15,455 nt of DNA from an uncultured Muribaculaceae bacterium. GTDB lineage: Bacteria > Bacteroidota > Bacteroidia > Bacteroidales > Muribaculaceae. The stretch covers positions 1 through 15,455 of the forward strand of contig CAJUAT010000058.1 of assembly GCA_910584525.1 (NCBI GenBank). The letters are read 5' to 3'. Below are positions 5,917 through 13,401 of the stretch, in pieces (position 1 is the stretch's first letter; every line of letters begins with the position of its first letter). A program made the translations under genes and the position numbers. A model generated the notes under the pieces. That model searched no databases. It saw nothing but the letters and a program-made list of their open reading frames with translations, and was not told the origin of the DNA.

Positions 5917-6650
5917 CTGTATCTGATTGTGTTCCACTCCCACACAAGGTTTTCGGCAATGGCTTTGCCGGACATCACCGACGCCCAGCAGTCGGGGTCG
6001 AGCGAAAACCACAGGTCGTTCCACGATAGCGTGCGCACCTGCCATGCCAGGAGCCACAGGTCGGTGTTTATGGTTTCAAGCCGCGTCACGACCTCGTTGG
6101 CTATATAGTACCGCTCGGCCGAGTTGAGAAGGTTCACCTTATGTTTTTCCTTGCCGCCGTCGTCCCCCGTAACCGTATAGCTTCCGGAGGTCACGAGCTG
6201 TTTCATAAAGGGATAGAGCGCGGCCATCTGTGTGGCCGCGTCGGTCAGCTCGTCCGATACCAGCAGGGCTATCGCCGTGCCTTTGAGGTGGCCCGGCACC
6301 GACTTTCGCAGCAGGTCGCAGTTCTTGGGAATCTCCGTCAGCACAAGCTCGCCTGCACGCTTTATCTGATACAGGTTCTGCATCGCGCCCTGGGCGTTCG
6401 ACAGGTATTCGAGCATCTTGTTCTCGACCGAGTGTACCCGGTCGAGGGCGACGGTCACGGCAGCCTCGGCAGCGATAATCCGCTCCTGGGTGGTCTTGCG
6501 CTTCTTGTGTATGCTCTTCAGCTCGGCGGTCTGTGCTATCACAGCCGCCGTCAGCGTCGGGTCGGTCTGCTGTGCCGCCATATACTGTCCCGGAAATGAC
6601 AGGAGGGAAAAGGCGGCAAAGGCAAGTGTCTTGCGGGTAAGTGTTTTCAT
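5913..6650 (-). CDS. Exported coiled-coil protein, possibly VirB5/TrbJ-like conjugation component
   Basis: A 245-aa protein. A clear signal peptide (basic MKTLTRK, hydrophobic 8-19) ends near AA|QQ at residue 26. The mature part begins QQTDPTLTAAVIAQTAEL and continues as a helical, heptad-like region (about 35-120), followed by a Trp-rich C-terminus (LWLLAWQVRTLSWNDLWF). The layout of a signal peptide, a DPT...A/Q-rich start and long helices resembles VirB5/TrbJ-family pilus-tip or channel proteins, but similarity is by architecture only. The stop overlaps the next gene's ATG. It is an accessory transfer protein by context; the specific family is uncertain. Confidence 0.7.
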   Translation of the reverse strand: MKTLTRKTLAFAAFSLLSFPGQYMAAQQTDPTLTAAVIAQTAELKSIHKKRKTTQERIIAAEAAVTVALDRVHSVENKMLEYLSNAQGAMQNLYQIKRAGELVLTEIPKNCDLLRKSVPGHLKGTAIALLVSDELTDAATQMAALYPFMKQLVTSGSYTVTGDDGGKEKHKVNLLNSAERYYIANEVVTRLETINTDLWLLAWQVRTLSWNDLWFSLDPDCWASVMSGKAIAENLVWEWNTIRYR

Positions 6651-6657
6651 CGTTCAG

Positions 6658-7848
6658 TCACATTTTAATGCCGGGGTTCCTTCGTCCGGCAAGGTTTTCG
6701 TCACGTTCATACTTTGAGGTCATTATCTTGGGCTCGATACGTTTACCCAACAGGCAGTCGTTCCAGTCCTTGAAATCCTTTGGAGGCTGCCACTGACCCA
6801 TGCGGTAGCGCACGGGTATATGTGTGCCGACCTGAGTGTATATCGACCGATCCGGTGCCAGATTGAAACTCGCGTCTTTTGACTCCACCATAAGTCCGGT
6901 GTCGGTCTTTGTGATTTTCAGCGGAATATCCTCGACCAGAGCCATGAGCCTCAGACCGTTTACCCTTCCTGCAAGGTCGTTGTCGAAGCAGTCATAGGCC
7001 CGGGCGTCGGGAAAACGCTCCATCACTCCCTGCACCTGACGGTCGGAGAAGGTGCCCCCGAGCGACACGAGGGCTATGTTCTCCCCCAGTCGCGTGCGGT
7101 TCATCTGGAAAAAGGCCATCGCGTCAAAAGCAGACTCGCAGAAAAACACATGCCGTACAAGGCCGTTTTTCCCGTGCGAGAGGTCTGCCACCCATGCGGC
7201 GGTCGATGAGTCGGTGCCGGCGGCCTTCGACTTGTAGCCGCCCATGCCCCTTATCTCATAACCGACAATGCTGTCGCTTCCTGCAGCGGTGTATGGAAAT
7301 CCGATGTTGAAGCCGTTGAAGTTACCGTTGAGGCGGTCAGACACAAGGGAAATGAACGGGGCCAGGGTTTTCACTGTATCGGCCGAAAAACCCCGCTGTG
7401 AGAAGAGCCGGGGAATCCGGTCGGGGTCTATCGGCTTCGTCCTGTAACGTGCGGGATCGAAAACCTGCGGTGCCTCCCGGCCACGCGCATAATCACGATC
7501 CCTGCCGTAGTCAGGTTCCGGCATGTTGGCGAACTGCGCCATTACCCCGGCGATTTTCTGCCATTCGTTATGCCCTGTGGCGTTGAACGAACTCAGATTC
7601 TCGCGTATGAAGCTCACGACGTCCCCCTTGGAGCCGTCGCGCCGGAAGAAGGTCTGCGAGGCCTTGTCACGGCGGTTGCTCACTATGATGGTGTCACGCT
7701 TCTCCTTGCCGTCGCCCAGCACAAGCTCTATGTAGCGGCCCACGCCGGCCTTGCGGTCGAGGCGGTAGCCGAGCGAATAGGCCACATCGTCGATGCCGAC
7801 ACGCGCCTTCAGGTCCTTGAATCTTATTTTATAATCTCCCGTTGCCAT
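6658..7848 (-). CDS. Toprim-domain DNA primase-like protein
   Basis: A 396-aa protein. The N-terminal region (about 10-110: VGIDDVAYSLGYRL, FFRRDGSKGDVVSFI) resembles the DUF3991/primase-associated domain found with mobile-element Toprim proteins. A Toprim domain spans about 231-310. It has the catalytic Glu in FFCESAFDAM (E238), SLGG (262-265), and the metal-binding DND of DCFDNDLAGR (D289, D291). KDWND (360-364) is a typical C-terminal motif. The classical CHC2 zinc finger is not seen. Such proteins are thought to prime or process transferred single strands during conjugation. Stop and start spacing to both neighbours is under 10 nt, indicating one operon. Confidence 0.85.
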   Translation of the reverse strand: MATGDYKIRFKDLKARVGIDDVAYSLGYRLDRKAGVGRYIELVLGDGKEKRDTIIVSNRRDKASQTFFRRDGSKGDVVSFIRENLSSFNATGHNEWQKIAGVMAQFANMPEPDYGRDRDYARGREAPQVFDPARYRTKPIDPDRIPRLFSQRGFSADTVKTLAPFISLVSDRLNGNFNGFNIGFPYTAAGSDSIVGYEIRGMGGYKSKAAGTDSSTAAWVADLSHGKNGLVRHVFFCESAFDAMAFFQMNRTRLGENIALVSLGGTFSDRQVQGVMERFPDARAYDCFDNDLAGRVNGLRLMALVEDIPLKITKTDTGLMVESKDASFNLAPDRSIYTQVGTHIPVRYRMGQWQPPKDFKDWNDCLLGKRIEPKIMTSKYERDENLAGRRNPGIKM

Positions 7849-7852
7849 GCCG

Positions 7853-9172
7853 TCATGCCATTGAAAGTGACTTGGACGCCTTGCGGTCTATGCCGGCAAT
7901 CTCCGACTCGTAATGCTTCCGTATGGTGCTTCCGAGAAAAATATCCTTCTCGCGGCGGTCGGTAAGCTGAAAGTACATGCGGGCCGTGGAACGCTCGATG
8001 GGCTTCATGCCGAGATCGACGCCGTTGTAGGAGGCCCGTATGGCGAAATCGCCGGAACGGGTCTTTACGATGGAGGCGTTTTTGAAGGGGCATATCTCGT
8101 CCTCCGGCGCAGGCACCCACGGGTCGTTCTTCGCCAGATACGGTTGTTCCCCGAGTGCAAGACGCTGTGCGTCCACGCGGTCGAGTATCATTTCCGAGGC
8201 CTTGTTTACATCGGCCATCACCGACACAATGAACTTCGGTTCCTGTTTCAGTACCGAAATCCATGAATCGAGATATGCCGCCGAGTTGTCCGTAACCCTT
8301 GCGTCGAATCCCATCGAGTGGGATATCATGGCGGCGGTAAGCTCTGCCACCAGCTCCTCCTTGGCATATTTTGGGTCGCCGAACTTCGCTCCTGCCTCGC
8401 GGTTGAGTCTTTCGGGTGTCATGGTGGAGTGGGTCATCTCGTGCAGCATGGTCGAGTAGAACTCCATGCCGTCGCGATAAACCTCCTCCGGCGTCGTACC
8501 TTTGTTGAACTGCGCCTTCATGGGAAGCACCACTATGTCACGAGAGGGAGAATAGTATGCACCCTTCTCCTCGCGGTCGGCCTGGATATGGCACAGCCAC
8601 GACTGCTGCGCCACCATGCTGTCAAGGGCAGAGTGGGCGTACATGCCCTGCGTGTCGCGCAGTTCCGGCACCTTGAAGCGGTCCAGTAGTTTCTGCATCC
8701 TCTCGGGCTGCACCTCCCGGAAATTGGTCTGGTCGAGGTTATAGACCGGAAATGCCTTCACGAAAGGGATTACATCGAGATTCTTCCTTTCATCCCTTGA
8801 CATTGCCCTGTATTCATCGGAGCTTATCTTTCTGCCGTCCTTGTCGCGCACGAGCATGTCCCAGTATATTACCGGGAACGCCTTTTCTCCTTTCAGGACA
8901 TGGGCCTTGAAATTGTGGGCCTGCCTGAAAGTCAGGAACACCGGGAGCTGATAACCTTGCGCGGCAGTATATAGCTGGAGGAAGAAGGAATTTGAGCCGG
9001 AGTAGTTACGCCCGATCACATTCTGAGGCAGGCCGGAGGAGGTCGCGCCTCCTATCCAGCCCTGCTGCCAGTCCGATTCCTTCATCTTCTCCATACGCTC
9101 TATCATCATCTGCGCGAACCGGTCAAGTGCCTGTTGTCCTGAGCCGCCGTGTCCGTCAGTTCCAGATGCCAT
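7853..9172 (-). CDS. ardC: ArdC-type antirestriction protein (zincin metallopeptidase)
   Basis: A 439-aa protein. The N-terminal ssDNA-binding ArdC domain (DUF1738 type, about 15-145) shows WQQGW, LPQNVIGRNYSGSN, FLTFRQAHNF, HVLKGEKAFPVIYW. The metallopeptidase domain has the zincin motif H244-E-M-T-H248 and a downstream Glu in EELVAELTAAMI (E272, E273 or E277) as the likely third ligand. In characterised ArdC proteins the DNA-binding domain protects incoming ssDNA from host restriction; the peptidase target is not settled. A C-terminal extension of about 100 aa (WVPAPEDEI onward) is beyond the core. The start overlaps the 75-aa gene by 17 nt. Confidence 0.9.
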   Translation of the reverse strand: MASGTDGHGGSGQQALDRFAQMMIERMEKMKESDWQQGWIGGATSSGLPQNVIGRNYSGSNSFFLQLYTAAQGYQLPVFLTFRQAHNFKAHVLKGEKAFPVIYWDMLVRDKDGRKISSDEYRAMSRDERKNLDVIPFVKAFPVYNLDQTNFREVQPERMQKLLDRFKVPELRDTQGMYAHSALDSMVAQQSWLCHIQADREEKGAYYSPSRDIVVLPMKAQFNKGTTPEEVYRDGMEFYSTMLHEMTHSTMTPERLNREAGAKFGDPKYAKEELVAELTAAMISHSMGFDARVTDNSAAYLDSWISVLKQEPKFIVSVMADVNKASEMILDRVDAQRLALGEQPYLAKNDPWVPAPEDEICPFKNASIVKTRSGDFAIRASYNGVDLGMKPIERSTARMYFQLTDRREKDIFLGSTIRKHYESEIAGIDRKASKSLSMA

Positions 9173-9383
9173 AGCACTCGTCGTCGATAAGCTGACGCTC
9201 CATCATGTCTATCTCCGTTTCATCGTAGTAGAACTCTGCCGACTCTTCGGACGGCTCTATGCCGTGCTGTTCGCACCATTCAAGATAAGCCTCCGCGTCG
9301 TCGCTCTCAAGCAGGAAGCGAAGGTGTCCTATCTTGCCGTCCTGAAGGAGCTGGACCAGCTCGTCGTATTCTATTTTTGCCAT
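9156..9383 (-). CDS. Small acidic conserved-type protein
   Basis: A 75-aa, strongly acidic protein. It contains LVQLLQDGKIGHLRFLLESDDAEAYLEW-type helices and ends EIDMMERQLIDDECYGIWN. I do not recognise a named family. The net negative charge and small size would fit a DNA-mimic or partner of a DNA-binding protein, but that is only inference. Its 3' end overlaps the ardC start by 17 nt, so expression of the two is likely linked. Confidence 0.72.
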   Translation of the reverse strand: MAKIEYDELVQLLQDGKIGHLRFLLESDDAEAYLEWCEQHGIEPSEESAEFYYDETEIDMMERQLIDDECYGIWN

Positions 9384-9414
9384 TGCGGTATTCTTTTAGC
9401 GTTGATAAAAGTGT

Positions 9415-10695
9415 TTACATTTTCATGGAGGCGGACTTCTCCACCGACAGGGGCGCGGCCATCATCGCCGCTATCTCGCCACCGAGATACTTGGCCGCTA
9501 TCTGCTCGCGTGTCGCGCTCTTGGCCTTGAAGAGCGAATAGCCGTCGTCGAACGATATTTCCTGCTTTGAGGTGCGGCCCAGACCTTCCCCGAGGTCGGC
9601 CGACACCTTCCATTTGCCGTCGGAACGGTCTTTGGCGACGCGGACGCCCTTGGGGTCTATGCCGTCGGGTAGACGGAACTGCGCGTAATGGGAAGGGAGG
9701 TGCAGACGCTCGCCGAAATTGCGCTCCACGAGCTGTCCGGGAGTCGCCACGCGGTCAAAGTAGGCGTTCAGGTCATCACGGGAGGCCGGGGCCGACATCT
9801 TCTTGTCGCCTACCTGCGCGTAGAACTTGTATCTGCCATAGTCCGCACGGGTTTCGTCGGTTTCCTTGTAGACATTGAACTTATCGACGGTCAGCGGTCC
9901 TGACGGCCCGGCAAGTCCGTTGGGATATTTGAACGCCTCTTCCGGCACTCTCGGCATGAGCTTTGTCGGATAGTAACGCTGCATGAGTTCCGGCACGCCT
10001 ATCTCCTTCTTGTCGTAGGCGGCGACATCGGCCGGCTCCATCTTCTGCGGCTTGAGCTGCTGGCCGTTGATTCTGGCGGTGAAATACCAGTCCTCAGGGT
10101 TCACGTTGCTGCGGTAGGCATGGCCGTGTGTCACCTTGTCGCCGTTGACAGTCACCATCTGCGGCTCGCGTGGCTTCCGCTCCGTGGCGGCGTCGCCCTG
10201 TCCGGCACTATGTGATGTGGATTCGGACTTCTTTTCTTTCGGGTTTTCGCCATCTGCCGGGACCCCGGCGGTCTTTCCCGGCTCCTCCTGGGGAGCTTTC
10301 TCTTTCTTTTTTCTTGGCATATCGTTTTCTTTTTTGATTGGTTCCTTTATAGGGCCGGATGTATCAAGGCCGTCCGCCTCTTTTTTCTTCCGCTTCGGAT
10401 CTTCAAGCTGCTCGCAAATGGCGACTCTCAGACCGGCCCTTACAAGGCGGGGAAGATAAGTGTCGAGTGCGTGGTATGGAAATCCGGCAGTCCTGATTGT
10501 GGTGTTGTCCGGAAGGGGGCGTTCTCTGAGTTCTATTCCGAGAACGGAAGAAGCCTTGTCAGCATCCTGGCGGTATGTCATGTAGGTATCGCCGGTGCGG
10601 AACAACAGAATTGCGTCCGGATGCCTCTTTTTCATCTCGTCAAACTGCCCGGCAAGCGTTTCATCGGGAATGTCCGTTCTTTTTTGTCCGGCCAT
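9415..10695 (-). CDS. MutS domain I fused to a conjugation-element protein
   Basis: A 426-aa protein. Residues about 15-100 match MutS domain I: HPDAILLFRTGDTYMTYRQD, VLGIEL, AGFPYHALDTYLPRLVRAG and RVAICEQLEDP. All other MutS domains are missing (core, clamp, ATPase). The mismatch-contacting Phe-X-Glu of MutS (in GDFYE) is replaced by T37-Y38-M39. A basic, low-complexity linker (101-195) leads to a C-terminal part (about 195-405: WYFTARINGQQL, HYAQFRLPDG, WKVSADLGEGLG, ISFDDGYSLFK) that I cannot name. It may be related to DUF3945-type proteins of Bacteroidales elements. An internal ATG at 10320 (M126, MPRKKKEK) with an A-rich upstream could start a shorter product. It lies 5 nt after the previous gene. 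Confidence 0.82.
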   Translation of the reverse strand: MAGQKRTDIPDETLAGQFDEMKKRHPDAILLFRTGDTYMTYRQDADKASSVLGIELRERPLPDNTTIRTAGFPYHALDTYLPRLVRAGLRVAICEQLEDPKRKKKEADGLDTSGPIKEPIKKENDMPRKKKEKAPQEEPGKTAGVPADGENPKEKKSESTSHSAGQGDAATERKPREPQMVTVNGDKVTHGHAYRSNVNPEDWYFTARINGQQLKPQKMEPADVAAYDKKEIGVPELMQRYYPTKLMPRVPEEAFKYPNGLAGPSGPLTVDKFNVYKETDETRADYGRYKFYAQVGDKKMSAPASRDDLNAYFDRVATPGQLVERNFGERLHLPSHYAQFRLPDGIDPKGVRVAKDRSDGKWKVSADLGEGLGRTSKQEISFDDGYSLFKAKSATREQIAAKYLGGEIAAMMAAPLSVEKSASMKM

Positions 10696-10700
10696 GAATA

Positions 10701-11486
10701 TCAGAGTTTGAATCCGGATTTGCGTTCTATCTCGCGAGTGGTGTCAAGCCGTATGGCACGTTCTTTTGAGTCATGCTCGACTACTTTCCGGTATTCCCAG
10801 CGGTTCCTGTCGGTCATAACCAGTCCGAGATATTCCGGGTGCCGCTCGTCATACTGTAGTTTCTGCTGCCGCTCCCATTCCCGGAGGTCGCCTTTTACCA
10901 CCCTGAAGCCCTGAGGCTCGCGCAGGTCGATGCCCACCGACACCTTTTCGCCTCCTACATCAAGCTCCACCGGTTTGCCCTCGCGGGCCTGCTGCTTCTG
11001 CTGCGCCCCAAGCTCTATGTCGTTGACTTTCTCCATATCCTTAAGCCGCTGCTCTATCTGTATCTCGGTAATACGGCGGTGCATGACGGATTTTGTTTCG
11101 GGGTCAAGCTGGAGATACTGCTGTGTTTTCTCTCCGTTGACATCCACGGCTTTTTGCAGTACCTCTCCACGACGGAGCGCGTCAGCCTCCTGTCGGGAGA
11201 GGCGCAGCACGTTGTCTTTCTCGATTGAGAGTTCACGCTGCACCGGGTATGCGATGAGTGTGGGATTGCCGTCTTTGTCGGCGGAGAGCTGGAGTTTAAG
11301 GGGCAATTTAAGGACTGTGCCGTTGCCGGCGTCCAGTGACACCTGCAACAGCGGTGTGACTTCTCCGTCGATGAGCTTACGCCTGACATCCTGCGGAAGT
11401 CTGTCGGCCTTCTCCCGGTCTATGCCTAACAGTGCGAGTTTATCATAAGGCAGGGAGCTTTGCTGATTTTTGTTCGGAATTTCCAT
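10701..11486 (-). CDS. DUF4099/DUF3945-like mobile-element protein
   Basis: A 261-aa protein and the first gene of the minus-strand run. Residues about 12-90 (LPYDKLALLGIDREKADRLP, KLIDGEVTPLL, LQLSADKDGNPTLIAYPVQ) resemble DUF4099. The rest has two DUF3945-like units: LSRQEADALRRGEVLQK...YLQLDPETKSVM and LGAQQKQQAREGKPVELDVGG...VGIDL. It is soluble and rich in charged residues. These families are nearly confined to Bacteroidetes conjugative elements and often accompany topoisomerase or primase genes; their biochemical role is not known to me. The family call rests on remembered patterns. Confidence 0.75.
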   Translation of the reverse strand: MEIPNKNQQSSLPYDKLALLGIDREKADRLPQDVRRKLIDGEVTPLLQVSLDAGNGTVLKLPLKLQLSADKDGNPTLIAYPVQRELSIEKDNVLRLSRQEADALRRGEVLQKAVDVNGEKTQQYLQLDPETKSVMHRRITEIQIEQRLKDMEKVNDIELGAQQKQQAREGKPVELDVGGEKVSVGIDLREPQGFRVVKGDLREWERQQKLQYDERHPEYLGLVMTDRNRWEYRKVVEHDSKERAIRLDTTREIERKSGFKL

Positions 11487-11505
11487 ATCAGTAGATAAGT
11501 GGTTG

Positions 11506-11513
11506 TAAATTTG
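11506..11513 (+). promoter_or_regulatory. -7 box (TAAATTTG) of glucosaminidase promoter
   Basis: It matches TAnnTTTG exactly and lies 37 nt before the ATG at 11551. No good -33 TTTG is found at the expected distance. Confidence 0.5.
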
Positions 11514-11535
11514 CGGCGTAACCGCTTGTCGGTGC

Positions 11536-11543
11536 CAAAATTA
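11536..11543 (-). promoter_or_regulatory. -7 box (TAATTTTG) of the ten-gene minus-strand run
   Basis: Read on the minus strand, it matches TAnnTTTG and lies about 50 nt upstream of the ATG at 11486. It faces the plus-strand box at 11506-11513, so the two promoters in this 64-bp divergent gap converge and overlap. The -33 element is weak. Confidence 0.5.
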
Positions 11544-11550
11544 TCCCCAT

Positions 11551-12171
11551 ATGATTGCTAAATCAGAAATTCCGAACATTTTTGTTGCCTGTGTATGTGT
11601 GTTTTTCTGCGCGCAGCATGCCACAGCGCAGTTCCATACCATTACAAAAGATTCGCCGGTGACGGCTGAAATGCACAAGGCGTCAATGCAAATCGTTGAA
11701 AACAAGAATAATGCGGAGCCGCATATGGATAATCCTTTGCAAAATGCCGTAAAAAGGACGGTCAAGCACGGGAATGAGGTAAAAGCACACAGTGTCACAG
11801 GTTCAAAGTCGCAGCGCAGGAATATACGCGGCACCGACAGCTTGCCGGAGCTGACTGTGCCAAACCTTATTGAAGAGATAAAGCTGAACGGCATAAAATA
11901 TCCCAAAATCGTGCTTGCGCAGGCCATTCTTGAAACCGGATGGTTCAAGTCGTCGGTATGCCGCAACAAGCATAACCTTTTCGGCCTCACCAATCCGAGG
12001 ACAGGCGAATACTATGAGTTCGCGCACTGGACGGAGAGCGTAAGGGCATACTATACGAAAGTGCAGTACCGCTACAAGGGCGGGAACTATCTTTTATGGC
12101 TCAAAAACATCGGCTACGCCGAGGATCCGGGCTATATCCGTGCAGTCATCCGGGTGCTTCGTCAGATTTAG
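11551..12171 (+). CDS. Secreted glucosaminidase (peptidoglycan hydrolase)
   Basis: A 206-aa protein. The signal peptide has hydrophobic residues 9-20 and an ATA|Q cleavage site at about 26. A disordered, Lys/Asn-rich stretch (30-97) precedes a glucosaminidase domain (about 100-206) with LAQAILETGW, where E128 is the expected catalytic acid, then HNLFGL, YYEFAHWTESVRAY and IGYAEDPGYI. This is the FlgJ/AcmA-type N-acetylglucosaminidase fold. In conjugative elements such enzymes open the cell wall for the secretion channel. It is transcribed opposite to the operon, from its own promoter. No cell-wall-binding repeats follow, so substrate access would rely on the transfer apparatus. Confidence 0.88.
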   Translation: MIAKSEIPNIFVACVCVFFCAQHATAQFHTITKDSPVTAEMHKASMQIVENKNNAEPHMDNPLQNAVKRTVKHGNEVKAHSVTGSKSQRRNIRGTDSLPELTVPNLIEEIKLNGIKYPKIVLAQAILETGWFKSSVCRNKHNLFGLTNPRTGEYYEFAHWTESVRAYYTKVQYRYKGGNYLLWLKNIGYAEDPGYIRAVIRVLRQI

Positions 12172-12224
12172 CATGAAATAGCACGGATAACCGTAGAATC
12201 CTTATACATAGAGGTTACCGAATA

Positions 12225-12255
12225 CTTGAAATGTCAGAATAATTGAGTAATTTTG
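12225..12255 (+). promoter_or_regulatory. Promoter of the Abi gene
   Basis: CTTG at 12225-12228, a 19-bp spacer, and TAATTTTG at 12248-12255 fit the Bacteroidetes consensus. The ATG is at 12277, leaving a leader of only about 15 nt. Confidence 0.65.
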
Positions 12256-12276
12256 TAGTTGAATTAACATTTTTGA

Positions 12277-13260
12277 ATGGCAAGAAGAAAAATACCATAT
12301 AACAAAAGGGCTACGACCCATGAGGAGCAGATAGCTATACTCCGCAGACATGGTGTGGTAATTTCCGATGAAGCCAAGGCAAGGGAGTATCTGGCGGACA
12401 TCGGATACTATCGGCTGGGGTTCTATCTGTATCCTTTTGAGAAAACTTATCCACATCTGGATTATCGGCGGCAGCATAATGTCGAGCATGGTACCCGTAT
12501 AGAGGATGTGGTGGCTTTATATTATTTTGATATAGATCTTAGAAATATCCTGAACAAATATCTTTCGAGAATAGAAGTCGCTATCCGCACGACAATAGTA
12601 TATGAGCTATCCAACAAGTATAAGGCAAATCCGACATGGTTTGTGGACCCCAATGTCGTTTCCGCTAATTTCATTCGGAAATTCCCGGGTGAGGCGTACC
12701 GCTCAATAAAGAACAAACTGCCCATACAGCGACATCATTCCAAATATACCGGTCAATTCGCTCCCGCATGGAAAACGATGGAGTTTATGACGCTCGGTAA
12801 TCTTGAAGTCCTTTATGACAATCTTGTCTGGGACAGGGATAAAAGACTGATAAGCTCGCATTTCAAAGAATTGGCTATCGAAACATTCAAAAGCTATCTG
12901 ACAGCATTAAGGGAAGTCCGTAACGCATGCGCTCATGGCAATCTTCTTTTCGGAATGACATTATCCTCGGGCATCAGGACCGGCGAAGCCTGTGCTTATT
13001 TCAATGGGAATGACAACCAGACCTTCAAGGGGGCAATGCGTGTTGTGGATTACCTGTTAAGGCAGGTTTCGGTGAACCGGGCTAACGATATGTGGCATGA
13101 AATATATAAAGCGACAGACCTGCTTTATCAAAAGACACCCTCGATGCAGCCAATCGTCGAAAACCAGACAGGTATCATTGTCCCGAAAAAGAGTGCGGTC
13201 AGGCGCGGGATAGATGTGATTAAATCAAAAATAGTTAAATTGCGAAGAAAAAGGCACTGA
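12277..13260 (+). CDS. Abi_2/AbiD-F family HEPN abortive-infection protein
   Basis: A 327-aa protein. Family signatures are present: YLADIGYYRLGFYLYPFE (39-55), DIDLRNILNKYLSRIEVAIRT (85-105), WKTMEFMTLGNLEVLYDNL (165-183) and REVRNACAHG (212-221). R215-X4-H220 is the catalytic RX4H of HEPN ribonucleases. Known AbiD/AbiF-type proteins stop phage propagation, probably by RNA cleavage that halts the infected cell. A basic tail (SAVRRGIDVIKSKIVKLRRKRH) could bind RNA. Base composition is visibly more AT-rich than the surrounding transfer genes, consistent with a separately acquired cargo. A candidate small RNA begins 41 nt after its stop. Confidence 0.88.
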   Translation: MARRKIPYNKRATTHEEQIAILRRHGVVISDEAKAREYLADIGYYRLGFYLYPFEKTYPHLDYRRQHNVEHGTRIEDVVALYYFDIDLRNILNKYLSRIEVAIRTTIVYELSNKYKANPTWFVDPNVVSANFIRKFPGEAYRSIKNKLPIQRHHSKYTGQFAPAWKTMEFMTLGNLEVLYDNLVWDRDKRLISSHFKELAIETFKSYLTALREVRNACAHGNLLFGMTLSSGIRTGEACAYFNGNDNQTFKGAMRVVDYLLRQVSVNRANDMWHEIYKATDLLYQKTPSMQPIVENQTGIIVPKKSAVRRGIDVIKSKIVKLRRKRH

Positions 13261-13263
13261 TAA

Positions 13264-13295
13264 TTTGTTGGATTAGAAAAGTCTTGTTACCTTTG
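13264..13295 (+). promoter_or_regulatory. Consensus Bacteroidetes promoter for a small RNA
   Basis: TTTG (13264-13267), a 20-bp spacer and TACCTTTG (13288-13295) match the consensus fully. It is the best promoter in the window, yet no coding frame follows. Confidence 0.7.
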
Positions 13296-13301
13296 CAAAA
13301 G

Positions 13302-13395
13302 AAAAAGTGTATTTGGATGGCCCCGATGCTGCCAACTGCACTATAAACAAGATTAAATCGAGTCCAGCTCCATGGGTTGGGCTCGTACCTTTTTT
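13302..13395 (+). ncRNA. Candidate 94-nt small RNA next to the HEPN Abi gene
   Basis: The start is estimated about 7 nt after the -7 box. The 5' part folds as an interrupted stem: AGTG 13306-13309 with CACT 13339-13342, TTGG 13313-13316 with CCAA 13332-13335, and GGC 13319-13321 with GCT 13328-13330. An A-rich single-stranded spacer (about 13343-13358) leads to a 10-bp terminator hairpin and six T. No open frame with a start codon of useful length lies within it. I do not recognise a known RNA family. Separately, structured RNAs have been reported beside some abiF genes, but I cannot show that this is one. Confidence 0.6.
13359..13395 (+). terminator. Intrinsic terminator of the small RNA
   Basis: Positions 13359-13368 pair with 13376-13385 (10 bp, two G-U pairs) around a 7-nt loop, TCCATGG. 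A run of six T at 13390-13395 follows after four bases. Confidence 0.75.
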
Positions 13396-13401
13396 ATAAG
13401 G

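Noticed and set aside
5917..6057. Longer start for the zinc-ribbon protein
   Set aside because: The extension lies wholly inside the preceding gene and gives a non-descript sequence; the ATG at 5916 overlapping the stop is far more natural.
10306..10312. In-frame A-AAA-AAG slippery heptamer in the MutS-I fusion gene
   Set aside because: It matches the dnaX-type site, but A-runs are expected in this Lys-rich linker, and I found no clear downstream stem or conserved alternative frame.
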